A stretch of DNA of 64,000 nucleotides from Acanthaster planci (taxonomy: Eukaryota; Echinodermata; Asteroidea; Valvatida; Acanthasteridae), in assembly GCF_001949145.1 (NCBI RefSeq), contig NW_019091646.1:104913-168912 (forward strand). The letters are read 5' to 3'. How positions within the stretch are numbered: the first letter of the stretch is position 1; each line of letters starts with the position of its first letter. The notes under the pieces were generated by a model, which was not told the origin of the DNA, did no database searches, and saw nothing but the letters and a program-made list of their open reading frames with translations. Shown piece by piece: positions 46,250 through 57,544 of this stretch. The position numbers were made by a program, and so were the translations under genes.

Positions 46250-48275
46250 CCATGGCTTCACTGATGATTTGTGGATTCTCACATTTTTACTTTAATGATT
46301 CCCAGGTAGAACTCTATTGATTGAGCCTTGAGGTACAATTTCTACTTTAATGCCTCACGGAAATGTTTTTCCAATTACAAGCAAGGAAGGCTATGCAGGT
46401 ATGGAATTCTCCAAGTCAAACAACTACTCGTTTCATGAGCTGTGTATCCTCCATCTTTATTTGTGGATCGTGCATTAAATAGTTTGATACAGTACAATAT
46501 TGCAGCAATTTGTCTGCAGTCTTCACACCTTTTAACAGGACAGTGTAACTTGTGTTTTTCTGAGTGGGTGGTGCTTCGATGACTAGGAGGTAATAAACCT
46601 TAGACTTCACACCATTGAAACTGAATGATGGTAAACTAAAAACTAAAACTATGAATGATGGTATTGAAAGCTGTCCAACCTGGAAGTTAACACACCTGTG
46701 GTAATCTTGAAAGGGTAAAAGCCCGATCTGCATCTTGCAGTTGGAGGAATACAGATGTGCTCATGTATATCTCCATCTTTTCCAAATCGCTCTGGTACCT
46801 TCTTCAAGCCACCATAGTATGGGTAAAACTTACTGCTGTTGATTTGATTCATTTTTCTGTGACCTTGGGATACCTGGACGATCATGATTTGGTTGGTGTA
46901 ACTGTTCATCAGCCTGAATTATGATAACCATTTGTTACATGCATTGTGTCTTTCCCTGAATGTGTTTCCTCTGCAAAGTCATTATTGTCCTAAACCACAG
47001 AAGTGAAACATGACTGTACCCATCTGGCAGTATGCTATCCTCTCAAGCCAACTGCTGTTTGCCCAATATTGTGTCGTGTTCCAGGACCATAAAATGGGAC
47101 ATGCAGGGGTCACACGCATTCAAATGCCAACGGGCCTTGCTGAACCTGTGGTGTAAAATGGTCAGTGCCAAGGAAGTATGCCTAGGAAGGATCACACAAC
47201 TAATTCCCGGGCAACAACTAAGAAAAATCTTGCATTTCGCGACTGGCTTGCTGATGATGTGGGAAAAGGACTGCGCCAAAACAACCTCCGTCAATCTTTT
47301 CAAGTCGTCAAGTGTATCTGGCCCCTCACAAAAAGGAAGCACTACCTAACAATGTAACCAAGGCCGATAGTCTTCATGGTAATGACCTGGAAGAATGACA
47401 CACTGACGAGTCCACTGATGATGACTGGGCATTACGTCCAGATGAAGCTGTGTCTAATTGATCACTCCCCATAAACAACAGATCTTGGAAGTATTTTCAG
47501 GTATGCTAATCTTACATACATGTACATGTACTTAGTGTTAACCCCTGAACAAAAGAGGTCCACATCATGCAGGCATGATGAGCAGGCAGGATGAGCAAAG
47601 TAATTTCTAGAAATTACTTTACTCCTACGTTTCAAGAAATTTCCTCCAATAATGGAAGTTTCCAAAAATTAACCAACAAAACGTCAGAAATTCAAGTATT
47701 CAAGAAATCTCTAGACATTCATAACATCCTCCCCGTGAGTCAATACACAGGTTCTCACAACTGGTATATTCACATAAATATTTGGCATCATGTGCATGGG
47801 TGAATATAACTACTAACAAACAAGAGAGGAAGAAATTGCAAGCCTTCAGGTTGACAAATTTACATCTCACTCATGTAGGTCCTGAGAAAAGGAAGAGCGT
47901 ACCAACCCGATGCAAGTGTTAAAGACTTGGGCACCGATGGTCAAATTTACTATGGTATAGAACACGAGCAAGGAGATCCTTCTAAAATACATCCTTGTTT
48001 GGTGCTTTCGTTCAATCAGACTTACAGTTCTTATTAAGGATTGTAAACATATTACTTTTGTGATGCCACATGACATATTCAACATGGGGTTTCATCACAC
48101 TTGACGATGAAAAGTTGTGCTACTTTGATCAGAAAAATGTCCCAAACTGGTACCAAAAAAAGAGGATCCAGAAAAGAAAAATGGAAAAAAGTGAAGAAAA
48201 AATAATGATTTTCCCAACATCAATTGGGAACAGCTGCAAATGCAACGTATTTGCAATAACAATTTACAAATTCAT
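46250..48275. other. no gene firmly recognised
   Basis: Several 70-105-codon minus-strand ORFs (46416-46909, 47043-47342) could be upstream parts of the unnamed ORF family at 45600-46240, but I cannot align them with anything. A 47587-47640 stretch contains the inverted pair AAAGTAATTTCTAGAAATTACTTT. Confidence 0.35.
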
Positions 48276-48280
48276 CTTAC

Positions 48281-48383
48281 CTGCTCATTGGTAGTCCTTC
48301 CTCTGCACACCAGTGATATGTGGAAAATGACTAAAATAAAAATAGGAAACGCAGCCAGAGCAGTGATACAAAGAATCACAAGG
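48281..48383 (-). CDS. ZDHHC5/8: ZDHHC5/8-like palmitoyltransferase, exon with TM helix and TTxE motif
   Basis: A minus-strand exon of 103 nt sits between an AAAAAAG/C acceptor and a CAG/GTAAGA donor. It encodes a membrane helix LVILCITALAAFPIFILVIF and then HISLVCRGRTTNEQ. The T-T-N-E box is the TTxE motif that follows the last helix in DHHC acyltransferases, and R-G-R-T-T-N-E-Q is characteristic of ZDHHC5/8. The first base completes the Ser codon begun by TC at the end of the 50208-50380 exon. Its end is in phase with V-T-G-K-F at 31430. The acceptor has a weak pyrimidine tract. Confidence 0.88.
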
Positions 48384-48658
48384 CTTTTTTCTCAAAGTTA
48401 AGGATTTAATACTGGTAGATCTCTTTAAAAAAAAAAAAAAGAAAACAAGGCCAAGGGTGAAAAATATACCTTGTCTTCCCTATCCTAAAGTTTCAAGAAC
48501 TTTCAAGATCTTTTGGAATACAAATTATCATCAATCATTCCGTTCCATTTCTTGCCATAGTGACTTTGATCTCTCACCTTCTGGACAATATAAACCCCAC
48601 CTTTCCCATGTGACGCCCTTTAGCTGGGTTGAGAACTTGAGATCCATATAAACTTTAC

Positions 48659-48862
48659 CTGAGGGATCAGAAAATTTAGTTTGGAATTCAACGTATAAGT
48701 AACTTGGGGCCTTGGTCCCAAACTGACATTCTTCAGATCAGAGATGGCTGTGGCTGGGTGCTCCAGCATGTTGATAAAGTAGCAATGGCCATATCTACAA
48801 TGTCGTAAAGGTAACCACAGCACTAGAATAAGTGTGCATAGCATGACTGCTATAATGTACAC
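48659..48862 (-). CDS. exon-like ORF with TM helix and good splice borders, possible cassette exon
   Basis: 204 nt lie between a strong acceptor (CTACCCTCATTCAG/GT) and a strong donor (CTCAG/GTAAAG) on the minus strand, open in one frame: VYIIAVMLCTLILVLWLPLR, then HCYFINMLEHPATAISD and NFLIPQ. It lies between two confirmed ZDHHC exons. In the phase those exons use it reads C-T-L-stop, so inclusion would truncate the protein. It may be a poison exon, part of another gene or a chance ORF. Confidence 0.3.
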
Positions 48863-49636
48863 CTGAATGAGGGTAGGTAACAGCCTTGGCACTGGTTTCT
48901 ATGGTGCAGCTTACCATAATTGCACAAGGATCAACAACAAGGGACACACAGATACCGTACATGTAGGTGCAAACACAATAGTACATTTTGTATAATTTGG
49001 TCAGCATTGAAAATGCAGCAAATGGAGAGACTGTGTTAACCCTTTAATACCTTTGGACCTTTAAGTATGTTGCTCACATGTTTACCTTGTGGGTTTATCA
49101 ACATTTACATGTACAGTACAATGCTGTAATAACAAACACTGCTGCAATGAATGTTGGGTTTTGAAAACATTCCCCTTATCTCAAGAATTTTCCCTTTTCA
49201 CTAAAACATTGAAATTTGCTTCAGAGAGAAATACATTTAGGACTGATGATAATCACATGAAACCAAAAGCCAAGGAAAGTTAAATCTTATGCGTGAAGAA
49301 ACAACAATTACCACACGGTGTATATCGTTCATGGCTACATGTACATCTGTACTTAAGTGATGATGCAGAACAGCTGTCAAATATGTATACCACAATTAAA
49401 AAAGCAACTGCTACACTGTACATGTATATAGAACTTCTTAGTTTGCTCAGTGGGTACAAAGACAAGAATTTTAGCTGAAAATAAATTCATGATAATGGAC
49501 AAAAACTTTGAAGATAGACAAGTTTGAGCTTTTTATGAAACACGTAACTTGCAGAAATCTTTGTTAAATTTTTCTAGATTTAATAATTTGTGACAATGCT
49601 TGGGCAACATTTCTTTCATTGCCAAGGTTGGACATT

Positions 49637-49905
49637 TTGTAACGGGTTTTGCCCTTACCCAACGTACTTATTAATAAACACTGTATGCTCAGTGCTTGTC
49701 CGAGAGCTTCCCCCCCCCCAAAAAAATCACAAGCTTACTCGGGTGGGACTCGAACCCACGGCCTCCTGCTTACTTGTGCAGATGTCTTAACCACTCGACC
49801 ACCGGTTGGTTGGCCGGTCCGAGTCAGGTGTAGCAGCGGGTATCGCGAACTATTTCAAGATGTATTTTGTGTTGGGGAGATGTTAATTTATTACGGGTTT
49901 TGCCA
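49637..49905 (-). repeat. tRNA-derived SINE-like composite repeat
   Basis: On the minus strand 49804-49735 reads as a tRNA-like head. It has CCGGTGGTCGAGTGGTTAAG (A box TGGTCGAGTGG), a CTGC/GCAG anticodon-type stem, and GTGGGTTCGAGTCCCAC, a perfect T-arm with B box GGTTCGAGTCC. The anticodon loop has 8 nt, so it is not a functional tRNA. The outer ends are AACGGGTTTTGCCCTTACCC (left, + strand) and TTATTACGGGTTTTGCC (right). The left part is shared with the insertion at 17806-17961. Confidence 0.7.
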
Positions 49906-50207
49906 GGAGCATTTTGGTAGACGATACTGTGTTTGCTTTAGCAGCATTGTACTATATGTAAATATAAAAACAAATTGTGTATACTCTATACCACAGGCCA
50001 TCAAACCAGTGGACACACATATCAACCACGGTTGCATAACATGCACAAACTATCCACGGCCATTTGTTCATGCAATCATGAAATCTAATCATTAACCACA
50101 ACAAAGAGATTTCAGCATACTTCAATCATAGAAGATAAAGAAACAATCCCACATTTTTCCAAATGCAAGCTCATCTCAGCTGCTGCTCATACACGTAAAA
50201 AGGATAC

Positions 50208-50380
50208 GATATGATGGGTTTGGCATATCCAAGTTTCTCCTTTTCATTCAGCACAAATGTTAATGTGAGAGTGAAGACAGACACCATATGAGCTGTCAAT
50301 GACAGCAGAAAGATGAAGAAAAAGCGATAGTTGCGTTTTCCAATGCAGTTATTGACCCAGGGACAGTGATGATCAAACTT
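50208..50380 (-). CDS. ZDHHC5/8: ZDHHC5/8-like palmitoyltransferase, DHHC catalytic exon
   Basis: A minus-strand exon of 173 nt starts after TTTTCCTCTGTAG and ends at GTATCC. It encodes [20 protein letters not shown], then a membrane helix [20 protein letters not shown] and [22 protein letters not shown]-x5-C-x4-N-x3-F is the end of the cysteine-rich domain of protein S-acyltransferases. The DHHC Cys takes a fatty acyl group from acyl-CoA and passes it to Cys of membrane-associated proteins. S-L-T-A-H after the helix points to ZDHHC5/8. The upstream exon with the zinc-binding Cys pairs is not found in the window. Confidence 0.93.
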
Positions 50381-52734
50381 CTACAGAGGAAAATAAACAA
50401 AACAAAAACAAGCTTTAGAATCGTTATTTTACAATCAATTATAAATAACACGAAGCTCAACATCCATAAAGTACTGTTGAAATCTACAAGACTGAACATC
50501 AAGTTCCTTTTCAAATCTGTATTTCATGGAGGGAAATTTCCCCCAATTATCTCATCTATAATTGTAATCTATAAGCTCAATAACAAGAACTTATACTCGG
50601 ACTCACAAATGAACAAACTTCCAGACAAATTATTTTCCTGACTATTGCCACAGCATCTATTATTTATCATTTTGCCAGATAAATCTTTTTTGGGCAAGCT
50701 GGCATCAGTCATATGGGCTGGTAGGCTCCAAAACATACCGGTACATCAAAAAAAACACAGGACTCCCAGGTCTGATGTACATGTAATATTGTTATTTGGC
50801 TTACAGGCCAACCATAAATGAATGGGCACAATCATGAAATAATAGAATGATCCATCCAACCTTTTAGGGTCAGAGCTGGTTGTGCTATGGAACATATAGC
50901 ACCCCATGGGTACATAAGAGGGTGTGGCTGACCCCTTACAAATTACAGTGTATTATGGCAAACATCATTGTCAAAATTACTTCATTGGTACACACATGTA
51001 CAATGTATCATAACAGTAAAGATACATGTCACATCTTTTATGTATTAGGAAGTGGCTATCTGCGGTGGGCAAATTGACCCAGCTTGCCCAACAAGCTGTG
51101 ACAGAATGATCCTCACATGAGAATTTCCCTCCTTAACCAGCATTGCCTGACAGAAGTAATCTGAACCCTTGCCTGATTGGCTAAAACAAAGGACTGTGAT
51201 TGACTACCAGTTAGTGCACAGTAACTCTGATTGGCCCACTTTATAAATAATTAGTGCTAGAATCCTCTTCAGAATCCACTTTGTGAACCTTCAATTTTCA
51301 AACTGTCATAACTGCAAGAAAAGGGTGGGCAATTGAACGCAAACTGGTGCAGATTTGTGGGGATCTGTGGCACCTTTCTGGAACCATGAATATAACCACA
51401 CAAGGCAGTAAAGATTTTACAGCATTCTTCCTCTAACCACGAAGAGCTGCATACATGCTTGTGATCCCACCTTATGCATAAAGAGTTGGGCAGAGTGCAA
51501 AAAGTATAACATCTGCCAGGAAGTGTGTCAGCTATGTAAGGCAGTGCACATAGGACTACGTGCCTATATCTAATACAGTAAGATTCTTCAAACCTTGCAA
51601 ACAGATCTCTGTTCCACCAAGTATAAACGGTTCCGTCAAAATACACGCATTGCGACGGAACCTTGTATCACCCAAAATAAATACGGGTCAATTCTACTAG
51701 CATGTAGTCACCCACAAAACATTACAACATTTAATTAACAATTGTTGACAGCTATGGTGTGGGATATAATATTTTGAAGACCAGAGGGAAGCATTCGCCG
51801 AGGGCACTATGCATCCCTTGGGAGTTCAAAACGTCATATCCCACATCACAGCAGTCAACAATAGTTTTGTCATACCGCTGTCTTAAGGAATTTATTCAAA
51901 GAAACAATCTCTGAATTTCAGAAGACAATAGGCCTACTGTCAAACTGTACAATTATCCTATAAACAAACAAAAATAATATCGTCTGCAAATGCACTGTTC
52001 CCTCACTGCCTTTAATTGTGTAAACTTCAATGTGAAACTAGTGTGGGTACCGGTGAGTACATGTAGTCAAGTTAGCGGTCCCCACATTAGTGGTCCCATT
52101 ACCTTACACACTGCGGGGGACAGGAACGAGTCTGTTATACTAGCGTGATCATTAATCAAATACCCTGGTAGCCTATGCACAAAATGTATCATGGGTACCA
52201 TGCAAAATTGACTAAAGGATCAGAAATGTTTGTTCTTGAACTTCCCAAAGCTCTTCGCATGCATGCACTATCAGCAGAAAGAGATATCTCACATGAGTGT
52301 GATACGCGGATGTATCGCCTAATTATGTGATCACTCTGGGCCAATAAACGGACAGCATCCAAGACAGAGGTACAACAATGTACATTTTTTCACAGAGGGT
52401 GCAAGCTATTCACAAAACTTTATTTTCTCTGAGTATCTTGTGGCCAACCTGCTTGCCATGACAACAGTACTTTCTCTTTTTTTGTTGTACAAGCATGTAG
52501 GCATAGGCATCAGCAAAAGTGGATAGGGGGTGACCTCTCCAGTGGAATCCACCTACACTTCTGGGAGAGGGGTGATCTGCTGTATTGTCTTCAACCCACA
52601 AAGTGTTACTACATATATAGAGTAACACCACTACAGGAACAGTGTATGGCACAAATGTGCCTGAAATGAGAGGGCTGCCACTAGAAAAGTTTTTCAAAGC
52701 TTACGGCTAAATGTATATGAGGTATCCTTTTTGA
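50381..52734. other. no gene recognised
   Basis: Upstream intron or flank of the ZDHHC-like gene. ORFs at 51269-51646 and 52410-52697 on the minus strand have no recognisable family. Confidence 0.4.
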
Positions 52735-53230
52735 CTATATTAGTCCCCCCAAAAATCAAATGAAAATAATATATTTATATATATAAAACAAAACTGATAT
52801 ATATCGGACAAAAGTGGAATAAATCTAAAATGAATCAAATATATAAAAGACGAAAGAAATATATGTAGGATAAAAGAAATACATAAAGTATGAAACCAAT
52901 CTATATAGGACAAAATTATATTTAAAGGACAAAGGGAATTAATATAGAACAAAAACTAACAAATACACAACAAATCCCATACATAAACAACAAAACTAAT
53001 AAATATTGAACCAAAATAAGATATACGATGAAACTAATATTTATAGGTTGAAATTAATACATATAGGATGAATCTAATATAATAGAATGAAACTAAAAAA
53101 AATAAAACATCAAATGAAACTAATAAATACAGAACAAAACTAATAAAGAGGATGAAGCACCGCCATCTCGATGCCAGACCGGTTGCGATATAGACAAATG
53201 TAAAATATATTGAACGAAAATGTAAAATAC
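52735..53230. repeat. minisatellite-bearing repeat, copy 2 (reverse orientation)
   Basis: A tandem array of GAACAAAACTAATAAATA-like and GGACAAAAT/GGATAAAAG-like units runs from 52775 to 53150. It is followed by the core GCACCGCCATCTCGATGCCA and GACCGGTTGCGATATAGAC (53157-53193), the reverse complement of the core of copy 1. The spacing of core and array is preserved. Confidence 0.75.
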
Positions 53231-53234
53231 ATAT

Positions 53235-54095
53235 GTGTACGTGTACATTGTACACGCAGTAGGTAGGCCGGAGTGGTGATGCAGATTTGATGTTTGGAGT
53301 TGTCACTCATGGGCGAAACAGGCCTGCTTGAGCGGTCACTTGGACTCAGATTTGATGTATGGAGTCGGCTCTTTGAAGGTGGAACCGCCAATGGCAGGTA
53401 CCTGTTTCTTCACAAAAGCGGAGCCGCCGATTCTGATTTTTTTTGGAACCATGATTCCACTCGGAACCGGGAGCAATCCTACAGTTGAGCCTCAAATTTC
53501 TTTCCTTTTATTTCATCACTTTGTAGATTTATGGACTGATTTCCTTGCTTGTAAAGCCTATTTTTTACAAAATGGACTTATGCAGGCTATCACAAAACCA
53601 ATACCAAGAAATTAATATTTCATGATAATTAAAAAGATTCTGAGTGAGACAGTGTATGAGGGGAAACATGCAGTCTTCAATTATATTTTGAATTTTAATT
53701 AGAAAATACTGTACCAAATCATGGAATTTCAACTGAGGCAATCATGACTGTACATACTAGAATTTCCTAGGTAACCCCCCCCTTTTTTAAACATCTTAAA
53801 AACAAGATTATACGACAGGGATGGTATTGGAGGTTTTTCTTATTAGAATAGAAAATCCCCACAGATTTGGGGAGAATCTATTACAGAAAATACCTCAACT
53901 TCAATACCTACAAACATATAGAGTAGCACCAGATTGACCTGAAAGAAAGGGGGGGGGAGATGTGCAGTGTAGAAACCAGAAGATAAAGGTTTTCACCAGG
54001 CCTGGCTAAAACATGAGATAGCATGTGAAATAGTTAACACATACCTGGGAGCTGTAAACTTGAAGTCCTTAAGAGGAAGTTCTAGCTGTTCACCA
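53235..54095. other. no gene recognised
   Basis: Contains a short duplicated segment (CAGATTTGATGTWTGGAGTYG at about 53281 and 53346). Otherwise unassigned. Confidence 0.4.
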
Positions 54096-54102
54096 GGTTC
54101 TC

Positions 54103-55830
54103 CTAGTTATTGTATGTGCATTTGACGCAGGACTTGTACACCCATACAGCCTTCGGCTTGGAGGATGTCCCGCATATAGCAGGATGTGAAAGTTGATGGA
54201 TTCTTCCAACATGCTGCTTGCATAATATCCGAAACAGCCACACCTTGAAAGAGAGCCATGCTCCTCCTCTGATGGGCTTGAACTTGAGCCTGAGATGCAA
54301 GCTGCATCTATACTGGTTGAAAATGAGCTTGAGTAGCATAATGCAATATTTGTGGCTCCAGTGGGTCAGAAAGCCCCCGATCTGCTTGATGAGCCCGAGC
54401 TGCACCGTGCAATGTTCGCGGCTCTAGGGAGTCAGCAGTCAAAGTTGATGCATGATGCTCCAGATCTGGCTTATGAGCCCGAGTTGCATAGTGCAACGTT
54501 CGTGGCTCACCTGGTATTGGAGAAACTGGGTGATCAGTGCATGGCTGATCTGACGTACAAGGCTTAGACCCACTTGGCTGTTTCAGTGGTGGTGGTGCTG
54601 TGAGAGGCAACATGGCTTCAACAATCCACCTTTCAATAGTTGTCACTGAAGCTGGGTAATGTGGATAAACTGTTGTGATGAGCAGTTGCGAGGTAACACC
54701 TTGGAGCTCCTTGGTGAGAGCAATGGAAAACTTTAATATTCCCATAGGGCACCATAATGCATCCTCTTGAATGCTGGAAAAGGATGTCAAGCTAGGAATG
54801 AAAATATCTGGAGGAGTAAAAGTTAGAATTTGACAGGGCTGGACAGGGCATGAAGTTCACTTTTGCACTGTCCAGGTTGCAAGGAGACAAGTGATGAAGT
54901 GAAAAAGATCCAGTTCAAAAGGTGCTTTGGACAGCTTGAGAAGAACTGTGCAAAGGTTCCAACTTGGAATAAGCTTTTTGTTTGGTGGTTGCTCCACAAA
55001 TATACCTTCCATTAAGTGGGAGATGTCTGTATTGTTGGACATATGAAGACCATCTCCAAACCCAGTGTGTACTGACCAAATTGGTAACCTTGGACTGTGG
55101 AAACTTGGAGACCAGAGTTCAAGAGATAAAGTAGGAAATGTCCAATGACAGTAAGAGACGCAGAATTGGGATTGACAGCTTTCAGTGAAAAGAAATATGT
55201 TGGACAATGAAGTGACCTCTCTGTGGGAACTGCATAGCTGTGAGACAGGGCATCTGCAATTGATTTTTTTTCCTGACAGGTGACTGACTTGATGAGATAT
55301 CTGGTGAGGAATGCACCAATTGAGGAGTTTCCATGTCAGCATGCACAGGAAAGGTGCATGAGTTCCCCCCAATGGTTCAGGTACCGGTAGGACACTACTG
55401 TGGAATTGTCCATTTTCACCTGGATGAAGTTGTTTGATACCCTGTTAGGTGCATGCTGGAGAGCCTTGAGAACTGTAAGAAGCTCCAGTTAATTGATGTG
55501 AAGGTGTTGTTCCAAAGAAGACCAAGATCCCGAGAGACAAGTCGTCCAAGTGAGCACCCTAACCCCACTCCAAAGCATTTGTTGTTAATAGTGTTACTGT
55601 CAGAAAGAGCTAAGGGAGTGGAGTGCCACTGCAAAGTTTCTGGCATGAGCCACAATCTGAAATGGAATCGGATGAAGAAATTCACTGGAACTTGCATGGT
55701 GATGAGATCCTTCCAAGAGGAATAGTGGAAGAGTAGCTGGAGTGGGCACATACACATGTGACACCAGGGCACAATGTCTACCAAGCCATGAAGCCCAAAA
55801 GACAAAGCCAAGCTCGAGCTGATAGGGATG
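54103..55830 (-). pseudogene. second DIRS-like element: RNase H and tyrosine recombinase
   Basis: Minus-strand order across frames starts with the end of RT/RNase H: ALSDSNTINNKCFGVGLGCS, LGRLVSRDLGLL, VKMDNSTVVSY and a GGTHAPFLCMLTWKLLNWCI block (55250-55620). The recombinase follows: VTTIERWIVEAM (54620-54660), then AHQRRSMALFQGVAVSDIMQ and ACWKNPSTFTSCYMRD (54170-54270). H-x-x-R, W and the final Tyr of the tyrosine-recombinase active site can be seen. Several frame changes and an inserted imperfect 22-28-residue repeat (54320-54520) show decay. No split direct repeats were recognised. Confidence 0.78.
54320..54520 (-). repeat. imperfect in-frame tandem repeat inside the recombinase region
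   Basis: The minus-strand frame contains EPRTLHYATRAHKPDLE, EPRTLHGAARAHQADRG and EPQILHYATQAHFQPV. In DNA terms, GAGCYYGAG-started blocks recur with 66- and 84-base spacing (22 and 28 codons). Confidence 0.65.
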
Positions 55831-55839
55831 TTGCTATCA

Positions 55840-57540
55840 TGAAGAGATGGATGCACTACTCTAGTGCCAAGCAACGCTCCATGGAAGGAGAAGCCCTGCC
55901 CGTTTTCATGTTGCCGCTGGCACAAGTCGCATTCAAAGTAGGTCTTTTTCCGTTGCCCCTTGGAAGAGCAGAGGACGCATCGTTGGTAGAGGTAGTCACC
56001 GTAGCAGGTCCTCGCCAAGGCAATGGGGGAAGTGGCGGCCAACGAGGCGGGAGTTGGTGGCTGGTGGAGCATCGTGCTGGGGTCGATACTCGGGCAAGGG
56101 CTCATGGAAGAGAAGCTCTCGGATCAGACTCCTGCGGTAGTGGAGGAAGGGGAGGTGACCAATGGCCAGGTAAATGGCGTAGCTGTTCATCAGGCTCAAG
56201 TCAAACAGGTAGAAGAAGAGCTTTTTGTACCACTTCATTGACTTGTGGGTTGCCAGGTGATTTGCAGCTGGCTGATCGCTCTTATCACCCCATCAGGGCA
56301 TTGTAGGCGATGACGCAGGCTGGTTTCTGCTTCTCCTCCCTCGTCTTGTCTCACTTGCCGCAGCCACGGATGTCTGCCGTACGCATGGTGGAGAGCATAT
56401 TGATGTTGCACTCGTCTTGCCACACCATCACCATGAGGGAACCGTTGACACCCAGGTCGGCCAACTGGAACGCCGTTTCCCCCCGCTTCAGCTTTACAGA
56501 CATCAGTTCCTTGGGCATGCCCTTTCTGCTGGGCATGACGGTGCTGACGACGTTAAATTTCTGGCTGTGAAGTCGTCTGAACAAGCCGGGACTGCTGAAG
56601 GCCCGGTTGAGAGCAAGGTTGTATCCCTTACCCTTCAAGTTGCTCAACAGGTCCATGACGATTTGGTGGTTGCCGGGAAGTCTCCCTTGCTTTGGCTTGT
56701 GTAGATTTGGTGCTTGAAACAGTGCCGGCGGCGTTCCTGGTGCTCTGGCACAACTTGTACATTTTGATGCTGAAGTGGGCCCTCTTTCTTGGGTTGTATG
56801 TTTTGAAGCGCAGATGTAGAATTTCAGCAGGGAGTCGTTGACGGGAAATATCCTGTGGCAGAGTATACATGGTAGCAAATTCTCAGTGAGATGATTGACG
56901 ACTGGATGCACCTTGAAGAGACGATCAAAGCAGTCCACCGGCATGGCATCGTTGTCATTGAAGTGTAGGGCCTGCAGGATCTGAAGTGGTCTCACGGCAT
57001 GACTGACGGGAACAGGCTCGTCTTCAGGAGTGAGTTGGTCGACCAGTAACCATGCTGACTTGGAAGTCTGGAGATGCCCATCATGATGCAAAGGCTGAGA
57101 AAGGCTTTCACTTCTCTGGTGTTGACATCGGTCCATGCTCCCATGTATGCAGATGTTGACACTGGTCTTTGCATGGCATACCGGTTGGTCTCATCAACGA
57201 TCTGGTCATAAAGAACATCATAAAAAAACAACCAAAAGCCTCACTGCATGTTGAGCTTCGATGCAAGTGTGGATCAATGGCACCACCATGCCCGGTGAAG
57301 CCATACTTCACCAGCATGTTGTCTTCATCTTTCCAGTCAAATGATGCAGCACTGCTGCTGGTCAATGCGGAGGTCTGTTGATAATGCTTGGCGTATACGG
57401 CCAGGGGTACATCGCTGTCTATCTCCGTGCTCGACTGGGCTCAGGCAGGTGACGGTGGTGGTGAATCAGACGAGGAACCCTGGTCTGAACTCGACTCAAA
57501 AAACTCGCTTTCATAACTGGAAGAACTTGACTCTCCAGAA
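55840..57540 (-). pseudogene. piggyBac-family transposase, decayed
   Basis: Minus-strand order is an acidic Ser-rich N-terminus (57430-57530), then DEDNMLVKYGFTGHGGAIDP (about 57270-57335) and YDQIVDETNRYAMQR. VNTREVKAFLSLCIMMGISR, YWSTNSLL and LHFNDNDAMPVDCFDRLF follow. PRKRAHFSIKMYKLCQS, GKGYNLALNRAFSSPGLFRR and MVWQDECNINMLSTM come next, then WYKKLFFYLFDLSLMNSYAI. The C-terminal Cys-rich finger is RCVLCSSKGQRKKTYFECDL. The order is that of piggyBac/PGBD transposases. The catalytic Asp positions of the S-I-D-E-S and V-D-N-W-Y motifs read V-N-D-S and L-N-R-A-F, both Asn. At least five frame changes. Confidence 0.85.
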
Positions 57541-57544
57541 ATTA

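Larger units (their letters stand above)
21879..50380 (-). other. ZDHHC5/8: partial ZDHHC5/8-like gene span
   Basis: Exons at 50208-50380, 48281-48383 and 31339-31430 (plus probably 21879-22014) are in order, on one strand and phase-compatible. The protein is a multi-pass membrane enzyme, plasma-membrane-associated in known relatives. The 31430-48281 intron contains LINE, Penelope, minisatellite, transposase and YqaJ remnants; the 22014-31339 intron contains the GIY-YIG element and a hAT element. The promoter and first exons would lie beyond 50380, possibly outside the window. Confidence 0.75.

Noticed and set aside
49034-49064. second piggyBac end starting TTAACCCTTTAATACC
   Set aside because: No inverted partner with TTAA was found nearby.
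49735-49804. functional tRNA gene on the minus strand
   Set aside because: A and B boxes and T-arm are good, but the anticodon loop has 8 nt and the sequence lies inside a repeat shared with 17.8 kb; called SINE-like instead.
51269-51646. 125-codon minus-strand ORF as an upstream ZDHHC exon
   Set aside because: It lacks the Cys/His pattern of the DHHC cysteine-rich domain and has no matching splice sites.
52740-53306. minus-strand ORFs rich in Phe, Ile and Tyr
   Set aside because: Translation of the minisatellite array, not protein-coding.
55758-56704. long + strand ORFs rich in Gly, Arg and Glu
   Set aside because: Shadows of the minus-strand piggyBac transposase.
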